Source: Oscillospiraceae bacterium
GTDB taxonomy: Bacteria > Bacillota > Clostridia > Oscillospirales > Ruminococcaceae
Direction of reading: 5' to 3'
Length of the DNA stretch: 64,000 nt
NCBI GenBank assembly: GCA_009778065.1
Contig: WRKM01000013.1
Coordinates: 1-64,000 of the forward strand
Shown here: piece after piece, positions 1 to 7,726 of the stretch
Numbering within the stretch: the stretch's first letter is position 1
Layout of the letters: every line of letters begins with the position of its first letter
Notes under the pieces: generated by a model
The model's database searches: none
Told to the model about the DNA's origin: nothing
What the model saw: the letters and a program-made list of their open reading frames with translations, nothing else
Made by a program: the position numbers and the translations under genes

Positions 1-40
1 CGATTTCGGTAAATCAGCCTAACGGCTGTTAATATAAACC

Positions 41-103
41 GAACGCAGAAAATACGGGCAGGGGTAGCTATGCTTATTTTTCCCTGCCCGTCCTTGTGCG
101 TTC
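41..103. repeat. Long two-part inverted repeat upstream of the xis-like gene
   Basis: The 10-bp arms ACGGGCAGGG (54-63) and CCCTGCCCGT (82-91) are perfectly complementary. An outer pair, GAACGCA (41-47) and TGCGTTC (97-103), is also perfectly complementary and encloses the inner stem with small asymmetric bulges. It could be a transcription terminator of the upstream element gene, or a protein-binding or replication/transfer structure of the element. No long T-run follows it on either strand, so a simple intrinsic terminator is not the clear answer. Confidence 0.55.
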
Positions 104-156
104 GTAGCGCATTTATATATAAGGTATAAAAAGACTAAAAATAAGGGGGGCGTAAA

Positions 157-336
157 ATGACAGAAAAACCGAAAATGCTAACGATTGAAGAAGCCGCAAG
201 TTTAGTTAGCGGACTTACGAAATTCCGAATCCGTCAAATGTGTATAGACGGCTCTTTGCCCTGCATTAAAGCGGGTAAAAAATATTTGATTAACAAATCG
301 GTTTTATTTGAAACAATCGGCGAAAAAACCGCATAA
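157..336 (+). CDS. Excisionase-like small HTH protein (59 aa)
   Basis: This 59-residue protein has the layout of the MerR-like helix-turn-helix excisionase family: LTIEEAASLV near residue 8, a recognition-type helix around FRIRQMCIDGSLP, then the beta-hairpin GKKYLINKSVL that makes the wing. A strong ribosome binding site (AAGGGGGG) lies just upstream. Such proteins bend DNA at attachment sites and bias the neighbouring integrase toward excision, and some also act as element regulators. It lies about 100 bp before the integrase, which has its own promoter. The family call is from pattern only; a regulator role without excision activity remains possible. Confidence 0.75.
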   Translation: MTEKPKMLTIEEAASLVSGLTKFRIRQMCIDGSLPCIKAGKKYLINKSVLFETIGEKTA

Positions 337-362
337 AACCTATACTTTTCGGCGTATTTCTC

Positions 363-391
363 TTGACAAATGCTTATATTTATGATATAAT
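363..391 (+). promoter_or_regulatory. Consensus sigma-A promoter for the integrase
   Basis: TTGACA (363-368), a 17-nt spacer and TATAAT (386-391) match the vegetative consensus perfectly. The integrase start is about 45 nt downstream, behind an AGGAGG ribosome binding site at 423-428. A promoter this strong suggests that int can be expressed independently of the upstream small gene. Confidence 0.85.
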
Positions 392-436
392 TATAAGTAG
401 GAAATGCGCCGTAAAGTAGGTTAGGAGGACTATTTT

Positions 437-1621
437 ATGGCAACAATCGAAAAGCGCGGAAACGCTTACCGTATAAGGGTTTCATGCGGCTATGATATAA
501 GCGGAAAACAAGTGCGACAGACTTTAACATGGATGCCAACCGAGAATATGACGGCAAGGCAGATTGAAAAGGAACTGCAAAGGCAAGCGGCATTATTTGA
601 GCAAGAGTGTATAAAAGGTAATGTTGTTACGGCGGTTAAGTTTCAAACATTAGCGGAAGAATGGCTAAACACCTACGCAAAAATCAATCTTCGCCAGTCA
701 ACCTATGAGGGGTATCTAAAATATTTAAAGCGTACATATTCCGCAATCGGGCATTTAAGGCTTGATAAAATCACGACAAGGGACATACAGCGTTTCTTAA
801 CAAGCCTTTCACAAGACGGCATAAACGAAAAGACCGGAAAATCGCTTTCACCTAAGACCATACGCAATTATAACGGCTTTATATCGGGTATATTTTCTTA
901 CGCAATCAAAATGGGTATGCTGACGGATAATCCTTGTAGCCGTGTTACCCTGCCGAAAAAAGGGCAAACGGAAAAGAAAATCTATACTAAAGAGCAGACG
1001 GAACAGTTTTTAAACCTCTTAAATGATGAGCCGTTAAAGTATCGCTTGTTTTTCTCGGTGCTGACGTATACGGGATTACGAAAAGGCGAACTGCTCGGCG
1101 TTGAGTGGAAAGACATAGACTGGAATAACGACACGGTAAAAATAAGCCGCTCGTCGCTCTACACAAGGCAAAAAGGCACATACACCGATATAACCAAAAC
1201 AGAGCGGTCTAAACGCCATATTAAGCTACCTCGATTCCTTGCGTTGCTGTTAGAGGAATACAAAAACGAACAGGACGAGGAGCGGGAACGGCTCGGCGAT
1301 AAGTGGGAAGATACCGACCGAATATTCACACAATGGAACGGTACGCCCATGTGTCCGCATACTCCCTATAACTGGTTAGGTAAATTTTGCGAGAAAAGCG
1401 GGATTCCTTTTTACGGCGTTCATCACTACAGACATCTTTTCGCCAGTCTTGCAATCGGTCAAGGCGTTGATATTGTTACCGTGTCGGGAGCGTTAGGACA
1501 TTGTAACCCGAATGTCACGCTCGGCGTATACAGCCATTTATTACAGAACGCACAGGAAAAAATTTCAAACGCTGTTGAAAACGCCCTTGACTTCTCTAAA
1601 ACACAGGCGCAAGCGGGGTAA
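437..1621 (+). CDS. int: Tyrosine recombinase / integrase (Tn916 Int-like)
   Basis: The 394-residue protein has the usual three parts: an N-terminal arm-binding domain (about 1-60, MATIEKRGNAYRIRVSCGYD), a core-binding SAM-like domain (about 65-170) and a C-terminal catalytic domain (about 180-385). Catalytic signatures are visible: the first Arg in TGLRKGELLG, the HxxR box in HHYRHLFAS, and the Tyr nucleophile in LGVYSHL after the LGH motif. It would cut and rejoin DNA at the element ends, with the adjacent xis-like protein. Its 3' end is 110 bp from the tRNA-Trp 3' end, which points to that tRNA as the integration target. It appears intact. Confidence 0.93.
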   Translation: MATIEKRGNAYRIRVSCGYDISGKQVRQTLTWMPTENMTARQIEKELQRQAALFEQECIKGNVVTAVKFQTLAEEWLNTYAKINLRQSTYEGYLKYLKRTYSAIGHLRLDKITTRDIQRFLTSLSQDGINEKTGKSLSPKTIRNYNGFISGIFSYAIKMGMLTDNPCSRVTLPKKGQTEKKIYTKEQTEQFLNLLNDEPLKYRLFFSVLTYTGLRKGELLGVEWKDIDWNNDTVKISRSSLYTRQKGTYTDITKTERSKRHIKLPRFLALLLEEYKNEQDEERERLGDKWEDTDRIFTQWNGTPMCPHTPYNWLGKFCEKSGIPFYGVHHYRHLFASLAIGQGVDIVTVSGALGHCNPNVTLGVYSHLLQNAQEKISNAVENALDFSKTQAQAG

Positions 1622-1635
1622 AACTGAAAATTTCA

Positions 1636-1657
1636 AAATAAACCCCAAATAAACCCC
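1636..1657. repeat. Tandem 11-bp direct repeat near the att end
   Basis: AAATAAACCCC occurs twice in immediate tandem, and a related AAATTCCCCAAAA follows at about 1666. Short direct repeats beside an integrase gene are often arm-type binding sites for the integrase N-terminal domain; that role here is inference. Confidence 0.45.
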
Positions 1658-1690
1658 AAAAGGTGAAATTCCCCAAAAACAAAAACCCGC

Positions 1691-1803
<113 letters not shown>

Positions 1804-1867
1804 ATATTAACCGAGGTACTAAAACCCCGTTTGTGCTGTTATTTGCGAAAAAATCCCTGCAAAGCCT

Positions 1868-1896
1868 ATTCTATCATAGAAATTAATTTTTGTCAA
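1868..1896 (-). promoter_or_regulatory. Promoter of tRNA-Trp
   Basis: On the minus strand TTGACA (1896-1891), a 17-nt spacer and TAGAAT (1873-1868) form a near-consensus sigma-A promoter about 65 nt upstream of the tRNA 5' end. Confidence 0.85.
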
Positions 1897-1956
1897 GCAT
1901 TTTTATTTATTAAGCGTTTTTTTGGGGAAAAAGGAGACTCTCGCCTTATTCGGACA

Positions 1957-4900
1957 TTAAAAATCGAGAAAATCTGAAAATTCGGAGAACTCGGAAAACT
2001 CGGAGAACTCGGATGTTTCCGAACCTTCCGTAAGTTCCGATATTTCGGGAATTTCTGGTATTTCAGGCACTTCCGGAGGTTCCGTAACCTCAGGGCGGTG
2101 TCTGTCCGGTATTACGATGCTTCCGTCGGAGCTGTAACTAATGGGACTGCGGGAAAGATAGCTTTGAATCCCTCTTACAATCGCATCCGCTATCCCGTCT
2201 TGGTGAACAGGATTAGCCAACGCCATAGCGTCCTCAATATTTCGGACAAAACCCGTCTCGATTAAAACCGAAGGGAATCCCTGCTCTACAGTTACCCAGA
2301 AATAACTGCTTTTCGCGCCTCTGTTTTTATCCGCTCTGTCGGAGTAGACGTTATTTGTGAAGTATGACGCTATGCTCTCGGAAAGAGCCGCGGCGAGCGG
2401 TTGCGAAAAAGGTGTGTAATAATAAACCTCTGTTCCGCGTACATCACTGTTACCTACAACATTATTAGCATGGATGGAGATGAAAATATCACAGTTATAA
2501 TCCCGCGCAACAATGGGTCGGGTTTTGGTAGGTATATAGGTCTCCTCTGTGCGAAGGCGAATGACGTTTGCGCCGTGTACGCGGAGTTTTGTTTCTAAGC
2601 TCTTTGCTATAGCCAGATTCGCCGAAAACTCTGTTATCTCCCCGATTGCACCGGGGTCGAGTACGGTCGCACTCGTCCCGTAGCCGTGACCGGGGTCAAT
2701 AACTATGTTATATCCTGCGAGGCTGTTTCTAAGCACGGGGAAGGTGAGCATAAGGTTTCCGCTGTTGTTATAATACGCGCTGTTACCCGCATATACACCT
2801 TTAGTTCGCAAACGGAGAATAAGCCGGAACTTTATCGTACCGTCGGCGGTAGTCACCTGCTCCCATCTTCCGGAGCTGAAAACGAGATTGGCGTCAAAGC
2901 TCGGAAGCTTAGTCACAGACGTCACGTTATCAAAGGTTATGTAAATATACTCTGCATCAAAAGCGGATATGTTATAGTCACTACCCCAGTTTCGGCTAAA
3001 TGATAAACCGACAGCCTCGACATTATAGCTTATTTTTGTGTCAAGCGCGATTTCAAAGTAACTGTTATTTTGGAATGTACCGCTCTCAAGCACCGCTAAA
3101 GCGTTTTCTCCTATGCCTGTACCGCTTATGATGGAAACATCGGCGGAGTTAAACCTTTTACCCGATTCGGTTGTATAAAACCCACCCACGTCTGAGCTGT
3201 AATAATCGAGTGTCCCCGCCGGCAACTGACCGAAGTGGGGGTCGAAAACCGTGCCTGTAGTCTTCGCGTCAAAAACATGAGTGTTATTGCCGTTTAGGCG
3301 GACAAAGCTGACCTGCTCATCCCTTCCGCGTACCGCGCTGATTGTGCCGACGATTTCACCCGAACCGAGTACGCTTTCATCGAACATCACGGGATTAAAG
3401 TTTACGGGCGGGGGAGGCGCGGGTTTGGCATTTACTGTTATTGTTGCACCCTGCATATTTTCTGTATATCCCATATAGGATGCCTGTATATTGATTTGTC
3501 CGAGCGGCTGAACAACGCCGATAATTCCTTCGGGAACCTTATAGCTCCCCGTAAATCGGGTATAGGCAGAGTTTACATACTCGTCCGAAAGTGTACCTTC
3601 CTGCTCTTGGAGCCGCACAGACTGCCCGTTTACGGTAGCCGTTACGTTCGCGCCCTTATAGGCTATAGCTTCAAGCGTAATTGAGGTTCCGCCCTCGACG
3701 CTGAGTGTTTTTCCGTTCGCAATAGATGCATCGATTTCACGCATAACGATAATTTTACGCTCGATTCTGTATATGTATGTCCTTTCCTTGTGTCTTATGG
3801 TGAATACGTTCATACCGATTGAGAGCGGTTCTTCGTAAAAGAAGTTACCCGCCTCATTAAGAATCACTTTTCTGTCGTTAAAATAAACGTCGAAATTGCG
3901 GTCGAATGTCCCCATGAAGTCAACAGAGGGTTCAAAGGTGGTGAAATTCAAATTTCTCGGACTGGTCATTACTAATTCACGCATAAGGTGGTCTTCGTCT
4001 ATTAAATCGTCGTAATATTTTTTCAGCGTCCCTGCGGAATCGAGCTTGTTATCTCTTAGTGAAATATACGAATTAAAAACGCTTCCGCTATAAGCTGATA
4101 TACTTTCTTTCGCAGTTTTAAGTTGCCTTAAAAGCTGGTCTTCACCCCAACCTTCGCCCATTTTCTCATTGTGGTGAATCAAATACATAGGTATTCCGCC
4201 CGCTTCGCTTAGTTCACCCCACCATTGAGCGGACTCCTCAAAAGGCAGAGCGGAGTCGGTCAGTGAGCCGTAGCATCGGAGCATAATATAATCTACATAG
4301 CCTTTTTTAATATACTTTCTTGTGTCTGCAAAGCCGTCAAAATAAGCCTGTACGCTGTCATTTGTCGGCGAACCGTCCGCTGAAGAAGAGTCGTTAGCCC
4401 ACATATCGTTTATCATTACACCCACAGGGACGCTGTTATTAGTTATTCTGATAACTGCACCCGCTGTTTCAAATAGGTATTCGGTACTGTCGTAAAGCCA
4501 GTTTTCATAGCCTATGCCCGAACCGCCGCGCATATAGCGCGAGAAATTGTTTATTTCGGGATTATTATAATAATTATCGAGAATTACGCCGTTACAGGGA
4601 TATTTAATGACAAACTTATGTATATCTGCAACGAGCGAATCTATAGAGACAGAAAAATCACTCTCCGGGGTTATCGCATAGCCTAAGTCATAGATTAAAT
4701 GCACATTTAAATGAAAACTCATAGCTCGCCCCATCGCAAGGCTGATAAAATCCGTTGTGCCGTTTCTGTTCATATCTAAATCAAAATAATCCTTTTCGGG
4801 AGACGATGTTCTGATAATTACCGTATTTAACCCAAGCTCCAATATATACTCAAGAATTTCGTCAAGCTGTCTCGTCACTTCTTCTGCGCTATCGTTGGGC

Positions 4901-5166
4901 GAGGCAGCAAAATCTACTCCGGGGCTGATTAATATACCTCGCATATTGCCGGGCAGATAAAACATTGGATAATAAGATGCAGGAGTAACAGGTTGTACGT
5001 TTTCTTCGGCTTGTACAGATTCAGGTTCATTATATTCTTCCGGAATCGCCGCATCAAATTCTTCGGGAATAGGAGCGGCGTTTATTCCGGACGCAACAAA
5101 ACTCACCCAAAGCATTATCGCCGCGAGCGCGAAGGTTATTAATCTCAGTCTTTTTTTCATTTTCAT
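1957..5166 (-). CDS. Secreted GHL10-like / N-acetylmuramoyl-L-alanine amidase fusion
   Basis: The 1069-residue protein begins with a signal peptide (MKMKKRLRLITFALAAIMLW). Residues about 70-400 resemble the GHL10 (DUF187) glycosidase-like TIM barrel (MRGILISPGVDF, NGVILDNYY, DYIMLRCYG). The middle (about 405-800) looks like beta-rich Ig-like modules. Residues about 818-1000 are an amidase_3 domain, with the zinc ligands and catalytic Glu in IDPGHG, EFSANLAIA, SIHANN and ETGF. The last 60 residues are an acidic low-complexity tail rich in PE and SEF repeats. It likely cleaves the peptide-glycan amide bond and handles glycan at the cell surface. It is last in an operon with the DegV protein (43-nt gap) and the GHL10 lipoprotein, so the two GHL10 domains may work together. 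Substrates are unknown. Confidence 0.8.
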   Translation of the reverse strand: MKMKKRLRLITFALAAIMLWVSFVASGINAAPIPEEFDAAIPEEYNEPESVQAEENVQPVTPASYYPMFYLPGNMRGILISPGVDFAASPNDSAEEVTRQLDEILEYILELGLNTVIIRTSSPEKDYFDLDMNRNGTTDFISLAMGRAMSFHLNVHLIYDLGYAITPESDFSVSIDSLVADIHKFVIKYPCNGVILDNYYNNPEINNFSRYMRGGSGIGYENWLYDSTEYLFETAGAVIRITNNSVPVGVMINDMWANDSSSADGSPTNDSVQAYFDGFADTRKYIKKGYVDYIMLRCYGSLTDSALPFEESAQWWGELSEAGGIPMYLIHHNEKMGEGWGEDQLLRQLKTAKESISAYSGSVFNSYISLRDNKLDSAGTLKKYYDDLIDEDHLMRELVMTSPRNLNFTTFEPSVDFMGTFDRNFDVYFNDRKVILNEAGNFFYEEPLSIGMNVFTIRHKERTYIYRIERKIIVMREIDASIANGKTLSVEGGTSITLEAIAYKGANVTATVNGQSVRLQEQEGTLSDEYVNSAYTRFTGSYKVPEGIIGVVQPLGQINIQASYMGYTENMQGATITVNAKPAPPPPVNFNPVMFDESVLGSGEIVGTISAVRGRDEQVSFVRLNGNNTHVFDAKTTGTVFDPHFGQLPAGTLDYYSSDVGGFYTTESGKRFNSADVSIISGTGIGENALAVLESGTFQNNSYFEIALDTKISYNVEAVGLSFSRNWGSDYNISAFDAEYIYITFDNVTSVTKLPSFDANLVFSSGRWEQVTTADGTIKFRLILRLRTKGVYAGNSAYYNNSGNLMLTFPVLRNSLAGYNIVIDPGHGYGTSATVLDPGAIGEITEFSANLAIAKSLETKLRVHGANVIRLRTEETYIPTKTRPIVARDYNCDIFISIHANNVVGNSDVRGTEVYYYTPFSQPLAAALSESIASYFTNNVYSDRADKNRGAKSSYFWVTVEQGFPSVLIETGFVRNIEDAMALANPVHQDGIADAIVRGIQSYLSRSPISYSSDGSIVIPDRHRPEVTEPPEVPEIPEIPEISELTEGSETSEFSEFSEFSEFSDFLDF

Positions 5167-5208
5167 TTTCCTCGTAGTGCTTTTCGGACAGTACGATATT
5201 ATTTATAA

Positions 5209-6060
5209 TTATTTATAAGGTGTTTTCTGTTTAAATATAATTCCCAAGGTGTTCGGACCGCAGTGGTTTGAAATGGTACAACCTGCATTAGTTTCTATTA
5301 TCTCTTTAAAATCGGCACAATCCTTTATGGTATTTCTTACCCGTTCAACAGTTTCAGAAGCACATATAGGATGAGTGATGAATATTCGAGTTAAATCTAT
5401 GTTATCTATATTAGACAGACGTTCTCTTACGTATATTTCAAGGCATTTTTCAAATTTTCCGCGATATTTTTTACCTACCCTCATTAAGCCCTCAGCTACT
5501 TCGATACACGGTTTTATAGCTAATACTTTTGAGCTAATCAGCGCAACGCCCGAACAGCGTCCGCCCTTATGCAGATAATCAAGCCTGTCTATAACGAAGC
5601 TGGTGTTCATAAGCGGCTTCGATTTTTCAATATGATGCAGAATTTGGTCTGCTGTTTTACCCTCTTTTGCCATAATAGCGGCGTCAAGTACCATATATCC
5701 GCTACCTGTAGAAAGACTGCGCGAGTCAATCACGCGAACCTTTGGAAAATCAGCGGCGGCAATCATGGCGTTTTGATAACAGGCAGAGAAACCCTCGCTT
5801 ATACAGATTTGAATAATCTCATCATATTGCCGCGAGTATTTTTGAAACGCCATTTTATAATCGAAGACGCTGACAGCGGCGGTTTTACAGGTCTTACCCT
5901 CGGTGTCAACCATTCTGAAAACATCGGTGGGTTTTATATCCACGCCATCGCGATACTCCTCGCGTCCTGTCGTGATATATAGAGGAGTCAGGGTTATTTC
6001 GCAGTCCTCAATAATTTGCGGAGATAGGTCACAAGTGCTGTCTGAGATAATTTTTACCAT
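5209..6060 (-). CDS. DegV family fatty-acid-binding protein
   Basis: The 283-residue protein starts with the DegV signature VKIISDSTCDLS and carries FSACYQNAMIAA and DYLHKGGRCSG, which line the fatty-acid pocket in this family. In Firmicutes, DegV/FakB proteins hand fatty acids to FakA kinase. No FakA is visible here, so the ligand and partner are unknown. Its start codon overlaps the stop of the upstream lipoprotein gene by one base (TAATG), which predicts translational coupling. A second DegV protein is encoded at 13652-14524; the two are clearly divergent. Confidence 0.85.
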   Translation of the reverse strand: MVKIISDSTCDLSPQIIEDCEITLTPLYITTGREEYRDGVDIKPTDVFRMVDTEGKTCKTAAVSVFDYKMAFQKYSRQYDEIIQICISEGFSACYQNAMIAAADFPKVRVIDSRSLSTGSGYMVLDAAIMAKEGKTADQILHHIEKSKPLMNTSFVIDRLDYLHKGGRCSGVALISSKVLAIKPCIEVAEGLMRVGKKYRGKFEKCLEIYVRERLSNIDNIDLTRIFITHPICASETVERVRNTIKDCADFKEIIETNAGCTISNHCGPNTLGIIFKQKTPYK

Positions 6061-7577
6061 TAAAATAATCCCTCCTTTAAAAATCTGAAACTGAATAATA
6101 TATAACCCGCATAATTTTCGGCTGTTTTTGAAAGTTCGATTTGCCGCCTTATTATATCTGCACCCGAATTAATCCATTCATTTTTACCCGTTTCTCCCGC
6201 CCATGCGTCAACCTCTCCGATTTTATATGCGGCGAGACCTATTAACAGACGTACATTACCGCCTCGTACCAAGTCTTCCCACTCGTTCAGGCATCTGTCG
6301 AATGGCTGTGCGGCATTTAAAAACCCGTAATAGAGCTGAGGCGCGATATAATCGCAGTTTCCCGGCTCTGACGCCCATTTCCGCACATCCGCATAAATAT
6401 CATAACAATTGGCTATACTTCCTTGCGGACTGATACCGAACAGTACATTTCGATTAGCGGCTTTTACTGTGCTGTAAAGAGATTGTACCATTTTTGTGCA
6501 ATTATCGAGCCTAAATTCGGAAAGGCTTGTTTGCCCGCTTGATGCAAAAGCCGCTCTGTCAAAAGACTCCCCGCAATTAGGCGGATAGAAATAATCGTCT
6601 ATATGAATACCGTCAACATTATAGTTCCGTAAAATTTCCGCCGCACCATCGGTTATCAACGCCCTTACCTCCGCATATGCCGGATTAAGATACCAGACGT
6701 CGCCGTGTTTTACGATATAAGTGCCGTTTTCCGCGCCTCTGTACCACTTAGCTATCGGATAATTCGGATATTCCGCACTGAACTTTTGAATATCAGAATC
6801 GTTCATAATTCTCATGGGATTGAGCCACGCGCGAAATGAAATATTGCGTGTATGAGCTTCTTCAATCATAATTTTGAGAGGGTCAAAACCCGGGTCTGCG
6901 CCTGTAGTTCCCGTTATATGCCTTGCCCACGGAAAGAGTTCGGACTTATAATACGCATCGCTGAACGCCCGTACATGGACATAAACGGTGTTTATTCCGT
7001 AGGCTTTACAATCGTCCATCATGTCCGAGAAATTCTTACGGAAGCTTGCTTCGCTCCCTCCTGAAAACGCATCCTGCAACTCTATAAATGAAATCCATAC
7101 GCCTCTCACCTCGCTGTAATGAAGAGGAGTGTACGCGCCGGTAACAATAGGGGTCGTTGTAGTCTGCGGAGTCGTTGTAGTCTGCGGGGTCGTTGTAGTC
7201 TGCGGAGTCGTTGTAGTCTGCGGAGTCGTTGTAGTCTGCGGGGTCGTTGTAGTCTGCGGAGTCGTTGTAGTCTGCGGGGTTGTTGTAGTCTGCGGAGTCG
7301 TTGTGGTCTGCGGGGTTGTTGTAGTCTGCTGGGTCGTTGTAGTCTGCGAGGTCGTTGTAGTCTGCGGAGTAGTATCGGTATCAGGTAAAACAGGCATTTC
7401 TTCGGAAACGGACTGATTTTCCGAAGGTATCGGAATCGGTGACTGTTCGCCTTCAACGATAGACTGCCCCGAATAACCCTCTGCATTGAGCAGCCTTTCA
7501 GGAGGCTTATCCGAAGAACAAGCCGCGATTAAAATCACTGTTATTAAAAATGCAGATAAAAGTTTTAAAATACGCAT
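6060..7577 (-). CDS. GHL10 (DUF187) family lipoprotein with PQTTTT repeats
   Basis: The 505-residue product has a lipoprotein signal (MRILKLLSAFLITVILIAAC) with the lipobox Cys at residue 20. A spacer at about 70-143 consists mostly of 12 copies of a P/S/Q-QTTTT hexapeptide, which is probably an extended, possibly glycosylated, stalk through the wall. From about 150 onward is a GHL10 barrel (VRGVWISFIELQDAF, GIHIDDYFYP, DYIAPQLYYG). The family contains putative glycoside hydrolases of the cell surface; the substrate is unknown. It is first in the operon with the DegV protein and the amidase fusion, which suggests a role in wall remodelling. Confidence 0.82.
   Translation of the reverse strand: MRILKLLSAFLITVILIAACSSDKPPERLLNAEGYSGQSIVEGEQSPIPIPSENQSVSEEMPVLPDTDTTPQTTTTSQTTTTQQTTTTPQTTTTPQTTTTPQTTTTPQTTTTPQTTTTPQTTTTPQTTTTPQTTTTPQTTTTPIVTGAYTPLHYSEVRGVWISFIELQDAFSGGSEASFRKNFSDMMDDCKAYGINTVYVHVRAFSDAYYKSELFPWARHITGTTGADPGFDPLKIMIEEAHTRNISFRAWLNPMRIMNDSDIQKFSAEYPNYPIAKWYRGAENGTYIVKHGDVWYLNPAYAEVRALITDGAAEILRNYNVDGIHIDDYFYPPNCGESFDRAAFASSGQTSLSEFRLDNCTKMVQSLYSTVKAANRNVLFGISPQGSIANCYDIYADVRKWASEPGNCDYIAPQLYYGFLNAAQPFDRCLNEWEDLVRGGNVRLLIGLAAYKIGEVDAWAGETGKNEWINSGADIIRRQIELSKTAENYAGYILFSFRFLKEGLF
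7153..7368 (-). repeat. Coding tandem repeat, 12 units of 18 bp
   Basis: Twelve consecutive 18-bp units, with GTCGTTGTAGTCTGCGG as the common plus-strand core, encode the QTTTT stalk of the lipoprotein. The period is a multiple of three, so copy-number change would alter stalk length without a frameshift. Units differ by one or two bases. Confidence 0.9.
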
Positions 7578-7582
7578 AATTA

Positions 7583-7610
7583 ATTATATCACCTTTAAGC
7601 GGACAGTCAA
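7583..7610 (-). promoter_or_regulatory. Promoter of the GHL10-DegV-amidase operon
   Basis: The minus strand shows TTGACT (7610-7605), a 16-nt spacer and TATAAT (7588-7583). The -10 box ends only 5 nt before the lipoprotein start codon, so transcription from it would give a leaderless or nearly leaderless mRNA. A ribosome-binding-like AAGGTG lies within the spacer and would not be transcribed from this promoter. Confidence 0.6.
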
Positions 7611-7632
7611 CTTTTTTACAAAGAAACAAAGA

Positions 7633-7662
7633 CAGACGTAACTCTTTAGCGCGTTACGTCTG
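7633..7662 (-). terminator. Hairpin downstream of the diguanylate cyclase gene
   Basis: A perfect 10-bp stem (CAGACGTAAC, 7633-7642; GTTACGTCTG, 7653-7662) with a 10-nt loop lies 65 nt beyond the stop of the minus-strand GGDEF gene. On the minus strand it is followed by a T-rich but interrupted tract (TCTTTGTTTCTTT), so it is a plausible but not ideal intrinsic terminator. Confidence 0.55.
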
Positions 7663-7726
7663 CTTACATTTCATATTTGCCATGTCTTTCCGCGCTTCAT
7701 TTAATCTTTAGTTTCTTTATCTTATT

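Noticed and set aside
5903-6088. Plus-strand small frames in the DegV and amidase region
   Set aside because: They lie antisense to clearly coding minus-strand genes and have no ribosome binding sites or recognisable domains.
7153-7368. Regular repeat array that might be a CRISPR
   Set aside because: Units are directly contiguous with no unique spacers and are in frame with a protein. The same holds for the array at 16447-16662.
7106-7486. Long open frames in all directions through the TTTT-repeat region (Arg-rich, Val-rich and Ser/Arg-rich peptides)
   Set aside because: They are by-products of the 18-bp tandem repeat, which is open in several frames. Only the minus-strand lipoprotein frame continues into a recognisable signal peptide and enzyme domain.
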